From positions 97,152 through 161,151 of the forward strand of contig NW_019091423.1 in NCBI RefSeq assembly GCF_001949145.1: a stretch of DNA of 64,000 nucleotides, written 5' to 3'. The position numbers and the translations under genes were made by a program. This document shows positions 1 to 12,200 of the stretch, piece by piece. This DNA is from Acanthaster planci. Lineage: Eukaryota; Echinodermata; Asteroidea; Valvatida; Acanthasteridae. Every line of letters begins with the position of its first letter. The stretch's first letter is position 1. The notes below the pieces were generated by a model. It searched no databases. It was not told the origin of the DNA and saw nothing but the letters and a program-made list of their open reading frames with translations.

Positions 1-811
1 TTTCATGCTACATGTAAGTCACTGGTTTCCCCCCTTTCTGGGCTGTACATGGGGGATGGAGGAAGGGTAAATTACATGTATTGCTAAATCGGGCTGTGAG
101 AGAAAGTCCTCACACCGGTCAATACTGTGTGCAGAGTGACAGAAAAGTATGGTTGATGTAAAAAAAAAACCCATGTTGAAAGACATCTAATGCTGGCTAA
201 TGTGGTACATTTTTTCTGCACCATGACTTCAGAGCAAAATTATAACGGTGTTACACAAACAAAGAAAACAATTACAGCAGTACAGCTACAATTTTTGGAA
301 GATTTTGTTCATTTTCCATTTGGAAAGACAATAAAATAACCTAAGGCTGACTAAAGTGTAACCTACGGTATCTATTAAACTAATACTGCACTGAGGCGTT
401 GCCCATACAAATCAAAAATTATGGCAGAACAGCTGAAATTTTAAAGGATTTTTGTTCATCTTCCCATCATCAATTATGCCTCTAAATGGCCTGAGATTGC
501 ACCACAGAGCATCTAGAATGCAAAATTGTTGCCCCTAACCTCACGCCGTGAGGGCTTCACGCTGCACATTTGCAGACCCATCTTGGACAGATGCCCCTAT
601 CCTTCATTTTTATCCTGGCTAGAGCCCTGCATGTACATACGGTACTTGGATAGAGCTCTCCAATCATGGGCAAATCATTTGGCTGAAAGACTTCAATATA
701 ATAAAAAAAAAACAAAAACAAAAAAAAACGTCGACAGAGAAAGAAATATGTCATTTTCTTTAATACAGACGTTGTACATACATTTCAGTAATACATGTAC
801 ATCACAGAAGT

Positions 812-1073
812 CATCAGTGAGGAAATATGAACAAACACATCTGTGTGAAATTGTTTGTGCAGATTTGCGAAAGAATGCTACACATTTTCGGTTGTTCATA
901 AGAGAGACATGCTATGAACAACATGCAAAGGTGACCTTATCCAGGACAGATTTTCATGAGTTGATAACACACGTCAGTTACTGATACTCAGTCGCAAATG
1001 AAGTGACAAAACATACATACATGTACCCCGGTACATGTATATTCAACAGTAGATCCATCCAGGATTACAGTTC
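812..1073 (+). repeat. Dispersed repeat, copy A
   Basis: About 260 bp, nearly identical to 4583-4853. The shared core begins GAACAAACACATCTG and runs through TTTGCGAAAGAATGC and GGTGACCTTATCCAGGACAG to CATCCAGGATTACAGTTC, with scattered substitutions and a different TACATG insert near the 3' end. Flanks differ, so this is a dispersed repeat or local duplication about 3.8 kb apart in direct orientation. Confidence 0.85.
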
Positions 1074-3339
1074 GTCATGTTGAAAGGGTGCCAAGTGTAC
1101 CCATGACTGGCACTGCACATACATGTACATACTGTACAAATCTTAACAACATTTGCACAGCATACAAATAATGAATGCTAATGAGTACAGTAGTAGGAAT
1201 AATTTCATGGGGTGACAGACGAACTGCTCTAGTCCATGAGGCAAAGCCAAGAGGGGTGGAACATTTTATCCATCACCAAATGCAATTATTCTTACCACTG
1301 CACTGATGTGAAACATTCCTTATTTGTTTCATGCCAATACTTGCATAACTCCTCTTCTGTTAGGAGGACAGATTCGTATATGCAGTACCACCCACACATG
1401 TAGGTTGAAGGTTCCTGTCCCCACTTGAGTTTTTCTCTTTCTTACAGGGAACGAAATATGCGGAAATGGGAGCTGGAACAAGCCAAGTGAAATGAAGTTC
1501 TATTCAAATTTAACGGGTATCATTAAATTGAATGAATAATTCCATGACGCGTGATCAACGATCCACCAATCAGATGACGAAAATTAATGCGGATATTTAA
1601 TCCCAACACAAGAAAATGTGTGCACTTACATGTGTGGTACCATACCTTGAAACTGAGAATCCAGATTAACTGGTTGAGCGAAATAAATTCCAATCAATGC
1701 ACTGCTTGCCATTAAAATTTGCCAATAGGTTAACCCCCACCAAGTGCATAAATAATATTATCCACTTCACTTGCCACCAATTCTTTCTCATCATGATAAG
1801 CACGGAAATTAGCCAGGCCTTGAATAAAAACACGGATGACTGGTTTGGGCAGACTAAATGCTCTCCATGGTGAGACTCATCTATTCTATGCGAAATAGTT
1901 ATTGAATTTCTGATGTCAAATGTTCACAAAAGAGCCGAGGGTTTAGCTGCCGTGCAAAATGGAAAAGAATTTGCAGGTGGAAACCACAACGGATTTTTTG
2001 AGTCTCTGTTTGGGGAGTAGAGGGTCAGCAGGTATTAAACAGGACCCACACGCGCGTCATGCGCGGCTATTACAAAGGCACCTCTCCAATTATACGTCTT
2101 TGGGGGTGCGTTGTGTGTACGGTGCATTCATGCGTTTCACTTTCACGGTCACAAAAATCAATTCCATTAACACAGGTGTGCGTTGCGTTTGGCCGTTTTG
2201 ACAGATACAAACGCTCGGCGCAAGTGTTGATGCACACACACATATGGAGAAACACCTTAAGTCGTCGGTTCAGTGTGTGACATTGGGCAGCCACACAATT
2301 GTTTAAATGAGTTAGTTTGGCATTCCAACAGCACATGCCCAATATAAATCACATTTGAGGTCATTTGGATGTGCATGCGAGGATCTACCCTATCAACGCT
2401 ACTCTACACAAACTCGCACACTTGCTTTGTTCCCAAATAACCTTTTTTTTTAAATACCGGTACCAAACGAACTCATTCGAATATACATGTAATTCAAATC
2501 ATGATTTGGCAACTTTTGATTGAATTCAACAATATAGAATATTGTGTTTTAGGGGAATATGCGGCATAAACGTGCATACTGAGCTAAAACTTCACCAGGT
2601 TAGTTGTTAGGCACCCTTTTGTAATACATACATGTATGTATCAAATGATGAACTGTACATGTAGCTTTTAGAGCTTTTAAGTATCATTTCAGGAATTCAT
2701 TACGTCACACGATTTGTTCAGTGAACAAATAATTACAGCACAAACATTCTATGAAAGCATACTATACACGTGTGGATTAAATTTGTACAACGTTCATGAT
2801 GACAACGTTTTTCATTATCTTTTTGCTTTAAATCCTAGCTTAATGAATAAATAGTTATTCGCACAGTTCTGGGAAAAACCTTAGAATTGATTGCCATGTA
2901 CCGGTAAAGGTAGCTCAGACTCTGTTGCGGATGATTTCTTCCTGGGCTGGCTATGACTACATGTATATATACGAATACAGCAAGATAAACATACAGGTGC
3001 ATCCATGAGTACACAATCCTGCCACGTTAGCCAAAGAACTTGACTTCTGACATGCTGTAACAATGTGCAGAATTCATGCACATATGAAATCTCTGCACGC
3101 ATTATGTACGGTGTAGATTACAAGCTCACAAAGATACATTTTGGCAAAATTTGGAGACCACAGGTTCCTTTGCAAGAAGTGATAAGTAAATGTACTTGTA
3201 GGCAGTGGTGCAATTTATTTACATGTATGTGTAGTCATAAAACCACAATTGGGGAACTGACCAATTGCTTACATGTACAGTATATACTGGGTAGCAATTA
3301 CATACAGTACATGTATTACATACAATGCATGTAAGAAAA

Positions 3340-3410
3340 AGAAATTGGATTTGAACTTTTGATCTCAGGAAAACAGAGCCAGTGGTCAACCAAGGGAGCT
3401 ACAGTATCCG
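3340..3410 (-). repeat. tRNA-derived SINE or tRNA pseudogene relic
   Basis: The reverse complement reads TGTAGCTCCCTTGGTTGACC, then about 30 nt later AAAGTTCAAATCCAATTTC. This matches Pol III A-box and B-box order and spacing. The D stem and acceptor stem are degraded, so it is not a working tRNA. It is most likely the head of a SINE or a decayed tRNA copy; the following 200 bp could be SINE body but I cannot confirm that. Confidence 0.5.
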
Positions 3411-4582
3411 GCCTGCATGGCCTGGGGTTGGCAATTCCTTCAAAAGAAATTGAACTGACAACCGATGAGATACATGTAGCCTTTAATCAAGGCGCGCATG
3501 GCATCCTGGATGCTAGTACAGTGGTAGCACAGAACCATGCCACCCGGGATAATGGTAGAGTGATGAAAAAACAACAGTGTGAGAGGCGAAGCCGCGAGCG
3601 CCTTTACTATCTCGTGGAGAAGGTTTTTTTTTTACATTTCTTTACCTGCATGTGTATGTATTTGGTTGAAAATTCTCATAATGCATTGCATATTATGGAT
3701 ATTGGCCAAACTGTATGACGTAACATGCACTCGAAAGGAAGACGCAGGGGAACGCTTCCATTAATAATTATGTCAACACTTCTGCACGCGCATGGAATGA
3801 TGATAGCCCATCATCATGGAGCAGTTGTGCGTGTGCGTGCTGGGCACTGAAATAAAAAACGCGGAGTGGCCGCATTTGAATTTTTTTGTAACTGCTGTGC
3901 ATGCCAAAGTGCTACATGTATCTAGAATAAATGAATATTGTTTAGCTCCAAGAGATACATGTACATGTAGTAAAGGCACTCGTGGCTTCACCACTCGCAT
4001 CGGTCTTATTGGACCAGCTGAGCATCCAGGGTGCCATGTGTGCCTTGACTACAGGCTAATGAGATCATGACCTCCATGCGGCAACAGCAGCTGACATGGC
4101 ATTATGTGGCCCACTTATCGTACATGTACCGTACTGTATGAGAGGCATTGACCAATTGTATGCACTGGTTAACGTTAAAGTGGCGAGTGGTATGGAGCAT
4201 GTATAATACGTGTGAATGCACCTGTGTAGAAACCTGTAGCACATCCGAAAGACAGTTGCCAAGACTACTTGGCAAAACAAACAATCACCCCAACAAAAAC
4301 AAATAAACAAACAAAAAACACACCTGTAGTGTGTTGAAATAAAGTAACTATTCGGCACTTTGTTGGTCAGGGCTTACAATGTGTAATGCGTGCACATGTA
4401 CATGTACCGGTACATGTACTCACAAATTTAGATGCACTGAATACTGACATTGTTTATTAGAGGTTAGAAATTTTACTTTCTAAGTAAAATTAATTCATTT
4501 GTCATAATTTTAAGACTTACAGTATTTCTAATTTTCCCTTTGCCCCAGAAATTTCCATAAGCTACATGTACATGTACATACT

Positions 4583-4853
4583 GTCATCAGTGCTTCATTT
4601 AGAGGAGGAAATGTGAACAAACACATCTGCCTGAAATCGTTTGTGCAGATTTGCGAAAGAATGCTACACATTTTCCGTTGTTCATAAGAGAGACATGCTA
4701 TGAACAACATGCAAAGGTGACCTTATCCAGGACAGATTTTCATGAGTTGATGACACACGTCAATTGCTGATACTCAGTGGCAAATGAAGTGACAGAACAT
4801 GTACATACATGTGCATGTATGTACAACTGTAGATTCATCCAGGATTACAGTTC
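4583..4853 (+). repeat. Dispersed repeat, copy B
   Basis: Second copy of the segment at 812-1073, same orientation. It ends in a T-rich run after CAGGATTACAGTTC. No coding potential or clear terminal inverted repeats were seen. Confidence 0.85.
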
Positions 4854-5164
4854 TTTTTTTGGACAGCATTTCAGAAAAGTGACATTCTCATGGAAAATCT
4901 TTGCATTGTTTTAAAGAAAATGTAACAAAAAGTGAAATACGGAGAGAATGTATTCTTCAAACCAATCCCACGGTTGAATGTACAGTATATGTACCGGTAA
5001 CTCACATATAATCTTGTTGAATTTGCCATGGTCAAAAATTTTAACCACTTCCTGCTGGGGACTCTGGAATCGGAGACGTACATGTATACTTTATATGCGT
5101 GACCGGGGTCTCAGAACTCAGACAAAGGAAACAGGGCCCTGTAACAAAAGACCATACTCTGAAC

Positions 5165-5961
5165 CAGTATTGTAGTCGAGTACTTTTTTCCGAGTACCAA
5201 GTACTGCCGAGTACTTTGACTGCCGAGTACAAAGACAAGGCGAGTACTATGCCAGCCGAGTACAAGTACTGGTTTCTGAGTACAAGTACTTGCACTTCTG
5301 AGTACGAGTACAAGTACTGCTAATTCAAAAGTAGAGACTCTGAGACCTGTCACTGTGTAAAAGAAACACTGAATGCAGATGACATGGCTACAAGAACAAG
5401 TGATCTGGCTAGCAATGTCACGGTCACTACACGTGCGTTGCAGCAGTTGACACAAAGTGCACGGCGCGCGAAGTCTATTTTCCAGACTCAATTATTCTCA
5501 TTCCTGTGATTTTCTGTATGCTGGGTTCGTTGTTAGAATTTTTGGGTCCAGGAACCAGACTACCAATGCCCCAAGTAAATCATGGGACCATTCTGGAGTA
5601 CAATATAATTTGCGTACGTTATTGGTTAAGTACGCGCACAGACGGCGAATGGGTCGTATACATTAATGGTCCCACGTTCGGCCTTCTCTTTGTCAGAACC
5701 CTATCGAATATCGGGTCATTGAAGTCGATATTTTTGTACTTTATTTTAACGGCCATTGTAAGTTAACTTAAAGGATTTTTTTATCAAGTACTGTTAATCC
5801 AGTACGAGTACTTTGATCCTCGAGTACAATTTTGAATGTCGAGTTACGAGTATTTTGTAGCCCGAGTACAAGAACTGTAGTTCAAGTATGAGTATTTGGA
5901 TGTCCGAGTACAAGTACGAGTACTCTGAAAACGGTACTCGAGTACGAGTACCGCAACACTG
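5165..5961. mobile_element. Non-autonomous hAT-like DNA transposon with GAGTAC subterminal repeats
   Basis: The left end reads CAGTATTGTAGTCGAGTAC and the right end, read inward, CAGTGTTGCGGTACTCG. The element is flanked by CTCTGAAC (5157-5164) and CTCCGAAC (5962-5969), an 8-bp target duplication with one mismatch. Both subterminal zones (about 5177-5322 and 5799-5951) carry many irregularly spaced GAGTAC/GTACTC units, as in hAT transposase-binding zones. The 797-bp element has no transposase frame. Family assignment rests on the CAG termini and 8-bp duplication. Confidence 0.8.
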
Positions 5962-8900
5962 CTCCGAACAAAAGACCAGGCTGCTGGGCATTATTGACAT
6001 TTTTCACTCTCAAAAGTACTGATAATCCAGCCTTGTTTTGAAACCGTATACCAGGGTTTGGGGCATTTATAGCGAGCGGATTACCACCAGGGACAAAAGC
6101 GCTCCACCACCACAGCAATGAGCCACACAGCACCACTGCACGTTAATCTGGCCCCTACCGAAAAAAGGTCAGCAGTGCAATGAGCCAGGTTCGTGAACAA
6201 AAGAAAGTTACATAACACTGCACAATCTGGGCTCTTTTTACAAGGCTGCAGGCCTGGCTGAAATACTCGGGCGTCAATGAAGGTCACCTGTCAACTTAGC
6301 GTAGTGCCTAAAGATTACTTTGTGCGGCTAAAAACGTCTGTTAAATGAAATGATGAATTTTTGAAGAATTTTTAAAACAAAAAAAATGATAATTATACCG
6401 GCCCAGCATCATCAACATTGAAAAATGCCCCGGCATGAAGTGGTTAAGTAAAATTTACAAATTACTAAAAAAAAACATTAAAATAAAAAACCCAACTTTG
6501 GAGAGCACTTAAACACATCAAGATCAGCTCAGAAATGTCAGGTACATGTAGGTCCTGATGGGTTGCAGGTACATGTACCGGTACCCAAGTGGACAGGCCT
6601 ACCCAAGCCAGAGGCCTTCTACATCTCCCCTGAAGTGGTGTGTAAACACTGTTACTCCAGCTGGGCTTAATGAAATGCATGTTTAAAGAGGCATTTAGGT
6701 AGGCATTTTAAAGGGCTCAGCAAAATAAGAAGAGAGCCACAACACAATTTATCAATTTCTGGCTAGCTCACTTGACAGGTTCCCATTTGACAAGCTTCTG
6801 ATGCAGACGTGTCATTTCTGGGGTGTATAATATTTGGCACTGAGGCAACGGTGACGTTACCCTCGAATGCAAATTGACTCTGACATCAATGGCCGTAATT
6901 TACTGAGAAATTTTGCTGACATGGGGGAAGTTCACCACTAGCAAGTATGTATGTACATGTAAGAGCTTTTGCCGACAAAAACGTTGTTTTTGACGATTTT
7001 TGTTTTCACATGACATGATTTTCTAGGTTGCATTTATTGACATACATGTACATGTAATTGCTTTTGTTTGGGTCTCTTTATAAGGAGAGGGGGGGCACAG
7101 GGAAACAAGGACCTCCCACTTGAAGCCTTTGTGTCCCATGGTCTTCTAGTAATCACATTCTGACTTAACACAGCACCTATCTTCTAATTCTGCCGAGGAA
7201 TTCCTATCAAATATTTAGACAAGTTCAGAATGTCTGAGCTTGCTTCCCTACATCATGTGAACTAAAAGGTGGATTGACCAATTTTACGTGCATGTATGTA
7301 ATGTAGACAAACATGGAAAATGACCACAGGCTGGAGAAGGCAAGCCTAATGTGCTGTGCTGGAGAATAGTATACTGTATGCTCATTTGTTTTCAACCTCT
7401 TGTAATCTTATCACAGGTTTCCAGTGCAGAGACTTCAATATGAGGTTAACTCATACACAAAAGGCTAGTCTCTGTACACACTCACTCAGGCCGTGCGTGC
7501 GTCTGTGCATGTCTGTAATCAGTGCCCCTCATGCTGCATATATCCCCTAATCTGACAAATTATCATGCAGCACTGGAGCATGACTCTTTCATTAGATGCC
7601 ACGTTCTCACTGACAATATGCAGCCATCTATCACCCACTCCACCTTCTCTGGACAAATATTGGAGAGAAACTCAATCTGCATGTAAGTCCTAGTTTTTGT
7701 ACACATGTAAAAGTCTGATAGAATCCTAAAAAAAAAATTTTTTAATCAATCAAACACTTGATATGAAGGCTAATCCATTTCTTTTCATTTTTTGTTTAGC
7801 TCCTGTAGGTTTTCAATACTTACAACAGTTGATGTTACTTTAGAATCGGAGATCAAGGAAAAGTGCCCAAGAGAATTCACTTGTTGGAGGTTAACTGTGA
7901 AAAACTAATATGTACATGTGTACCTTGCGAGCACCTGAATTTTTCCCCAAAAATTCAAGAAGTAGGATAATCAATGATAGTCTTTCATGATTAGATGCAT
8001 AGATATACCAATGAAGTTTGCTCGTCAGTCCTGGGGTACAGGCACATAAATCATGGCCAAGCAGGGCCGCAGGTTGAAGGCATACAACGTAGAGCTGCAC
8101 GCAATAATCCCGTCAATATACATGGACATGTTCATTCTAGGTGTCATCGCTGCAAATTATGTGTACATGCTTGTAGTTTCCCTAACGCTGGAGTTAAACC
8201 AATCTTGCTGGAAAAGGACCTCATTTTCATGTTGTTTCATGTACAGTGTATATAATACTTTCAAGATTTCCTATGACGTACATGTACATGTACTGTTGGA
8301 GCTGTCTCCCCTTTGACCACAGTGTAAATACCTTTCTACACCACTTCAATATATGTAAGACATTTCCAATACCCTTCTGGCAATGACTTGAACAAATACT
8401 GGTACTTAAATCCTGCTTGGTACTGTAGAATCACCTTTCTGACAAAGTCTCTCTAGGGAGGCATGACATTAAGTGAAAGCTGGGAGATCAATCTGAATTT
8501 TCAATTCAAGACATCAAATCAAATTTTTACGCAACCGAGGGTTTTTGCAAATGGACGAGACAGAGATAGCGAGTGGGAAATTTTCTCTCCTTATAGGCCT
8601 TCACATGTCATAGGGGAGTGCTGATTGTTCCAATATTTGATCAATTATACACGCCCCGATGCAAAAAAATACTTCAAAATTCAAATATTTGAAGACATGG
8701 GGAGATGAGAATTACTGAAATAAGAAAAGGAAAATTCAATTATTTGGTTACAAAATTGGATTCTAGAAGCATGTATGGATTTTAAGGTATAACAAGTAAA
8801 CTTGAAGGAGCTGAACACATACATGTACGGTATAAGGCCAAAATTTACTTTTCCTTCAAATTTTTCTTTATTTTGGTAAAACTTGTACATTTTATTTCTG

Positions 8901-9132
8901 TTCTTGTAGGAATTTGGTACAACCAAATATTAGACAGGCTGTATGGACAGATAGAAGGTCAAAATATTAAATGTTCAATTATTCAGTAGTCTTTTTCAGG
9001 TTTGACAACTCCTTGCTTACCTAACATTGTTCAGTGATTAATTTATTTCAACAAAACATCAGATGGTTAAACAGTGCATGTATGTAAACATATCCCTCCC
9101 CTGAAGCTATTAAACATAGCTTTGGTCATTAC

Positions 9133-9268
9133 CCTGTCACCAAGCTCTCGGGAGATGTCCAGGTGCCGTTGGCAGCAGACAATTGCCTCGTCAAATTTCC
9201 CCAACACCTTGAGTGTGTTTCCCAGGTTGCCACTTGCCTTGGCCTCTCCAATGTGGTCCCCCAGTGTG
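9133..9268 (-). CDS. GPSM2: GPSM exon with TPR 2
   Basis: This exon of 136 nt follows a pyrimidine-rich acceptor and ends at donor GTAATG. It encodes GEAKASGNLGNTLKVLGKFD and AIVCCQRHLDISREL, close to the second TPR of LGN. The residue completed across the junction is Cys, where vertebrate LGN has Arg (LAR-TIGD). Confidence 0.9.
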
Positions 9269-12200
9269 CTGGAGAGAAAAATCATTAGATCTTCAAAAAG
9301 TCAGAGCGTTATCAATCAGGAGGAGCAGAAAATGGAGGGAATGGAATGGCATTTTTTTCTTCAGTGCAGAGCTGAAAGCCAGTATTCCAGTCAAATTCCT
9401 GTTTGCATTATTTACACATGTACAAGTACACGTACATGTATGTGCCACCTGACAGACAATAATCATGTCCTTCACTACATGTACAGGTACATGTACATGT
9501 ATCTGCTCTGTGCGACAACAATTGAGGGCGCTCAGTGGTTTGAAATAAGCCTTTGTACATGAACATGTATGTGAAAGGAATGCAATCAACCAAAACACAT
9601 TGGTACCTCTCAAGAGTTGTTTACTATACTGTACTGCATGCCACATGCTGCAGCCTCATGTGCACACATCTAGCAGACATGAACACAAGGACAATCAGAA
9701 ATAAAAACACCAACATTATCAATTGGTATCGGTTAATACATTGTAGGCCTACTGCACAGGAAAATACTGCTAAGATAAAAACAAATAAAACAACCAAAAC
9801 TGCATCTTCAAATTATTGAATATTACACATTTTACAGTATACATACGAAAGTACATACGGTACATGTACATGTACATACTGCACTGAGTATGTTAAGTAT
9901 ATTATCAGTAGTTCACATACCGGCACATGTGCTGTATGAGTGGAATGTTGCTCAACAAATTGTTCATAATTGTCTGTACGTGTGTTTTTAACTGATTAGA
10001 ACATCATACTGTACACATGGTACATGTAAATGTATGCAAAATAGACACATGTACATGTACATTGTAAACATGTACAAAAACATGGACATTTCTGTATAAT
10101 CACAGACCTAGGAACACATTGTACATGAACAGGCATGAAATACACATGTACATGTACATGGGTACAATTGTAAATCTCCTTATCCAATCTATACAAAGGA
10201 AAAAAATTATATTGGCACGGTAAAAACTAATTAATCTCTAAATTACTGTCAACTGGTACTGGTTAATGCTTTTTAGTGCATCCAGGAAAACCCACCACTA
10301 AAAGACAACTGGGGGAAACGTGAAGCGACTAGAGGAAATGCTTGCCTTGAAGGAGTTGCACTAGAGGCAATCCTCTGCGTGTGTGACACAAACACCCAAG
10401 ATACATGTACGTGTACAGTGTACATGTACCTCTGTCTAGACCTCCTGACCAGAAGCCACACAAGAATGGAGGACATGTATGAACATGTACCAGTACCTAC
10501 ATGTACATGTACATGTACATGTAGGTACTACTAACAATGTCCAACATCTGCTGTACAGAGCATACATGTAGCCTCCATAGAGACAATTACATAAAAAAGG
10601 TAGACATGTACATGTTCGATATGTGTACATGTACACGCACATGCAGACAGAGAGGGAAAGAGAAGCAGACAATTACTCTCATCCAAAGGGAGATATTGCT
10701 GTCAAATTGGATGGGGAAGGGGGGGGGATAAATCACATCTGTAGGCCTCAGTAGAAAGGAGAGATACTAAGCACCCAAGGGACGTTTGCACTTAAACCCT
10801 TTGGTGAGGAGAGAAAAATGGCTGTTGTCCATCCTTCCGCTCATCTAAGAGGGAATTAGCACCCAGATAGTGGAGGGCAATTTGTCAAGGTTGTGGAGGG
10901 GTTTCATTTTGATTCTCTGCTGACTGTGGCAGGTGAAGGTCTTAATTTGGCACTGGGAGAGTGTAAGGAGATGGTTTTCGGGATTGAAGCTAATATGATG
11001 AAATGACAAATACATCAAACTGTGAGGCGAGATAATTGGAACAGAATTGAGGATTGGTGCTCAACTAGAGATAATGCTGTTAAAAACCTCATTACTGAAA
11101 CAGGACCTCTTCCTAGTGTGCTCCCGACCATTCACACAAACATAATGGAATTCATTAACCAGTTTGCTCAGTGCTTTCACCGCTTTCCAAGAGTTTGTAA
11201 GAAAAAATGCACAAGCTTGCTTGGGTGGGTAAGACCACCAACCTACTGCTTGCTGGTTAGTACAAACCCACACTCTACAGTGTTCATGAACCTGTACAAA
11301 TGTTAGTAATGTACATGTACAGTGTAGGAGAAAATAAAAGACGCGGTCGATATACCGATATGTGTACATGTAAACATGTATTTGTGCATGTACCGAAATG
11401 TAGCCATAAGATTTGTGGGATGTACCGATACATATGTAGGTGTACTACACATACAACATTTCATTAAAAATGAAACAAATTTTCAGTAGAATATGTACAT
11501 GTAGAGAGAGTTGGTTCCGATGATGCCCGGTGGATATGACAAGAGGCATCAGCTTACATGTAGTTACTTCACTTATTAATCTTACATTGAGCACGTATTC
11601 TGCCAACAACCATTTTGTGATACATTTGACCCTTTGTTCACTGCACCCTCACAAAAGTCACATTTGCATAAAATTAAATGACCTGTACGGCTGCAAGGAA
11701 CGATTGCCTGCCCCCATCCAAACATATAAACAAAAACACATACATGTACATGTACACACACGGAAAAGCTTGGCAAAATAATACTAAACGTTCAATAACA
11801 AAAGAGAGAAGAGCTCAGGTTACATGTACAGTATGCATGTGCAGGTGTTGCATACATACACGTAGTGGGGACCTCTGCACAAAAAAAGTCCACATAATGT
11901 AGGGTATAACGGCACTGTGTGGACTCGCACACGTCCACACAATGTTTCCCCCTCTCTCAAAAACAGTTTCAGGGGCATTTTGGGGTCAAGGTTACCCGTG
12001 GCAAAATGAAGAGGAACAGTCCAGGAAATCATCATCCAAAATCCAGCTAGAAAGGAGTTCCCGTAGTTGGAGAAAAAGGAGCATTTTCCTCAAGTTTCCT
12101 TGACCACAGGAGAACAAAGGAGTGTCCACCCTTGTACGTGAAACAGGAATGGCTGTGTTGACTTTCTGTTGATGTCTTAAGATGGTACATGTATGTAAGC

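Larger units (their letters stand above)
1..9132. other. Non-coding stretch, probably GPSM intron; TACATG-rich
   Basis: No exon of GPSM or any other recognisable protein was found here. The stretch is full of short self-complementary runs built from TACATG and TACCGGTA. It also holds a tRNA-derived relic near 3.4 kb, a duplicated segment (812-1073 and 4583-4853) and a hAT-like element (5165-5961). Open frames here translate the satellite DNA (Tyr, Met, His, Val, Thr, Cys runs) and are not genes. Confidence 0.6.

Noticed and set aside
3340-3410. Functional tRNA gene on the minus strand
   Set aside because: A- and B-box-like sequences are present but D and acceptor stems do not pair.
3359-3718. 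119-codon plus-strand frame
   Set aside because: It runs antisense through the tRNA-derived relic and adjoining repeat; no domain or splice signal.
9408-10672. Several short frames rich in Cys, Thr, Tyr, Met, His and Val
   Set aside because: They are translations of TACATG/GTACAT satellite DNA in various frames.
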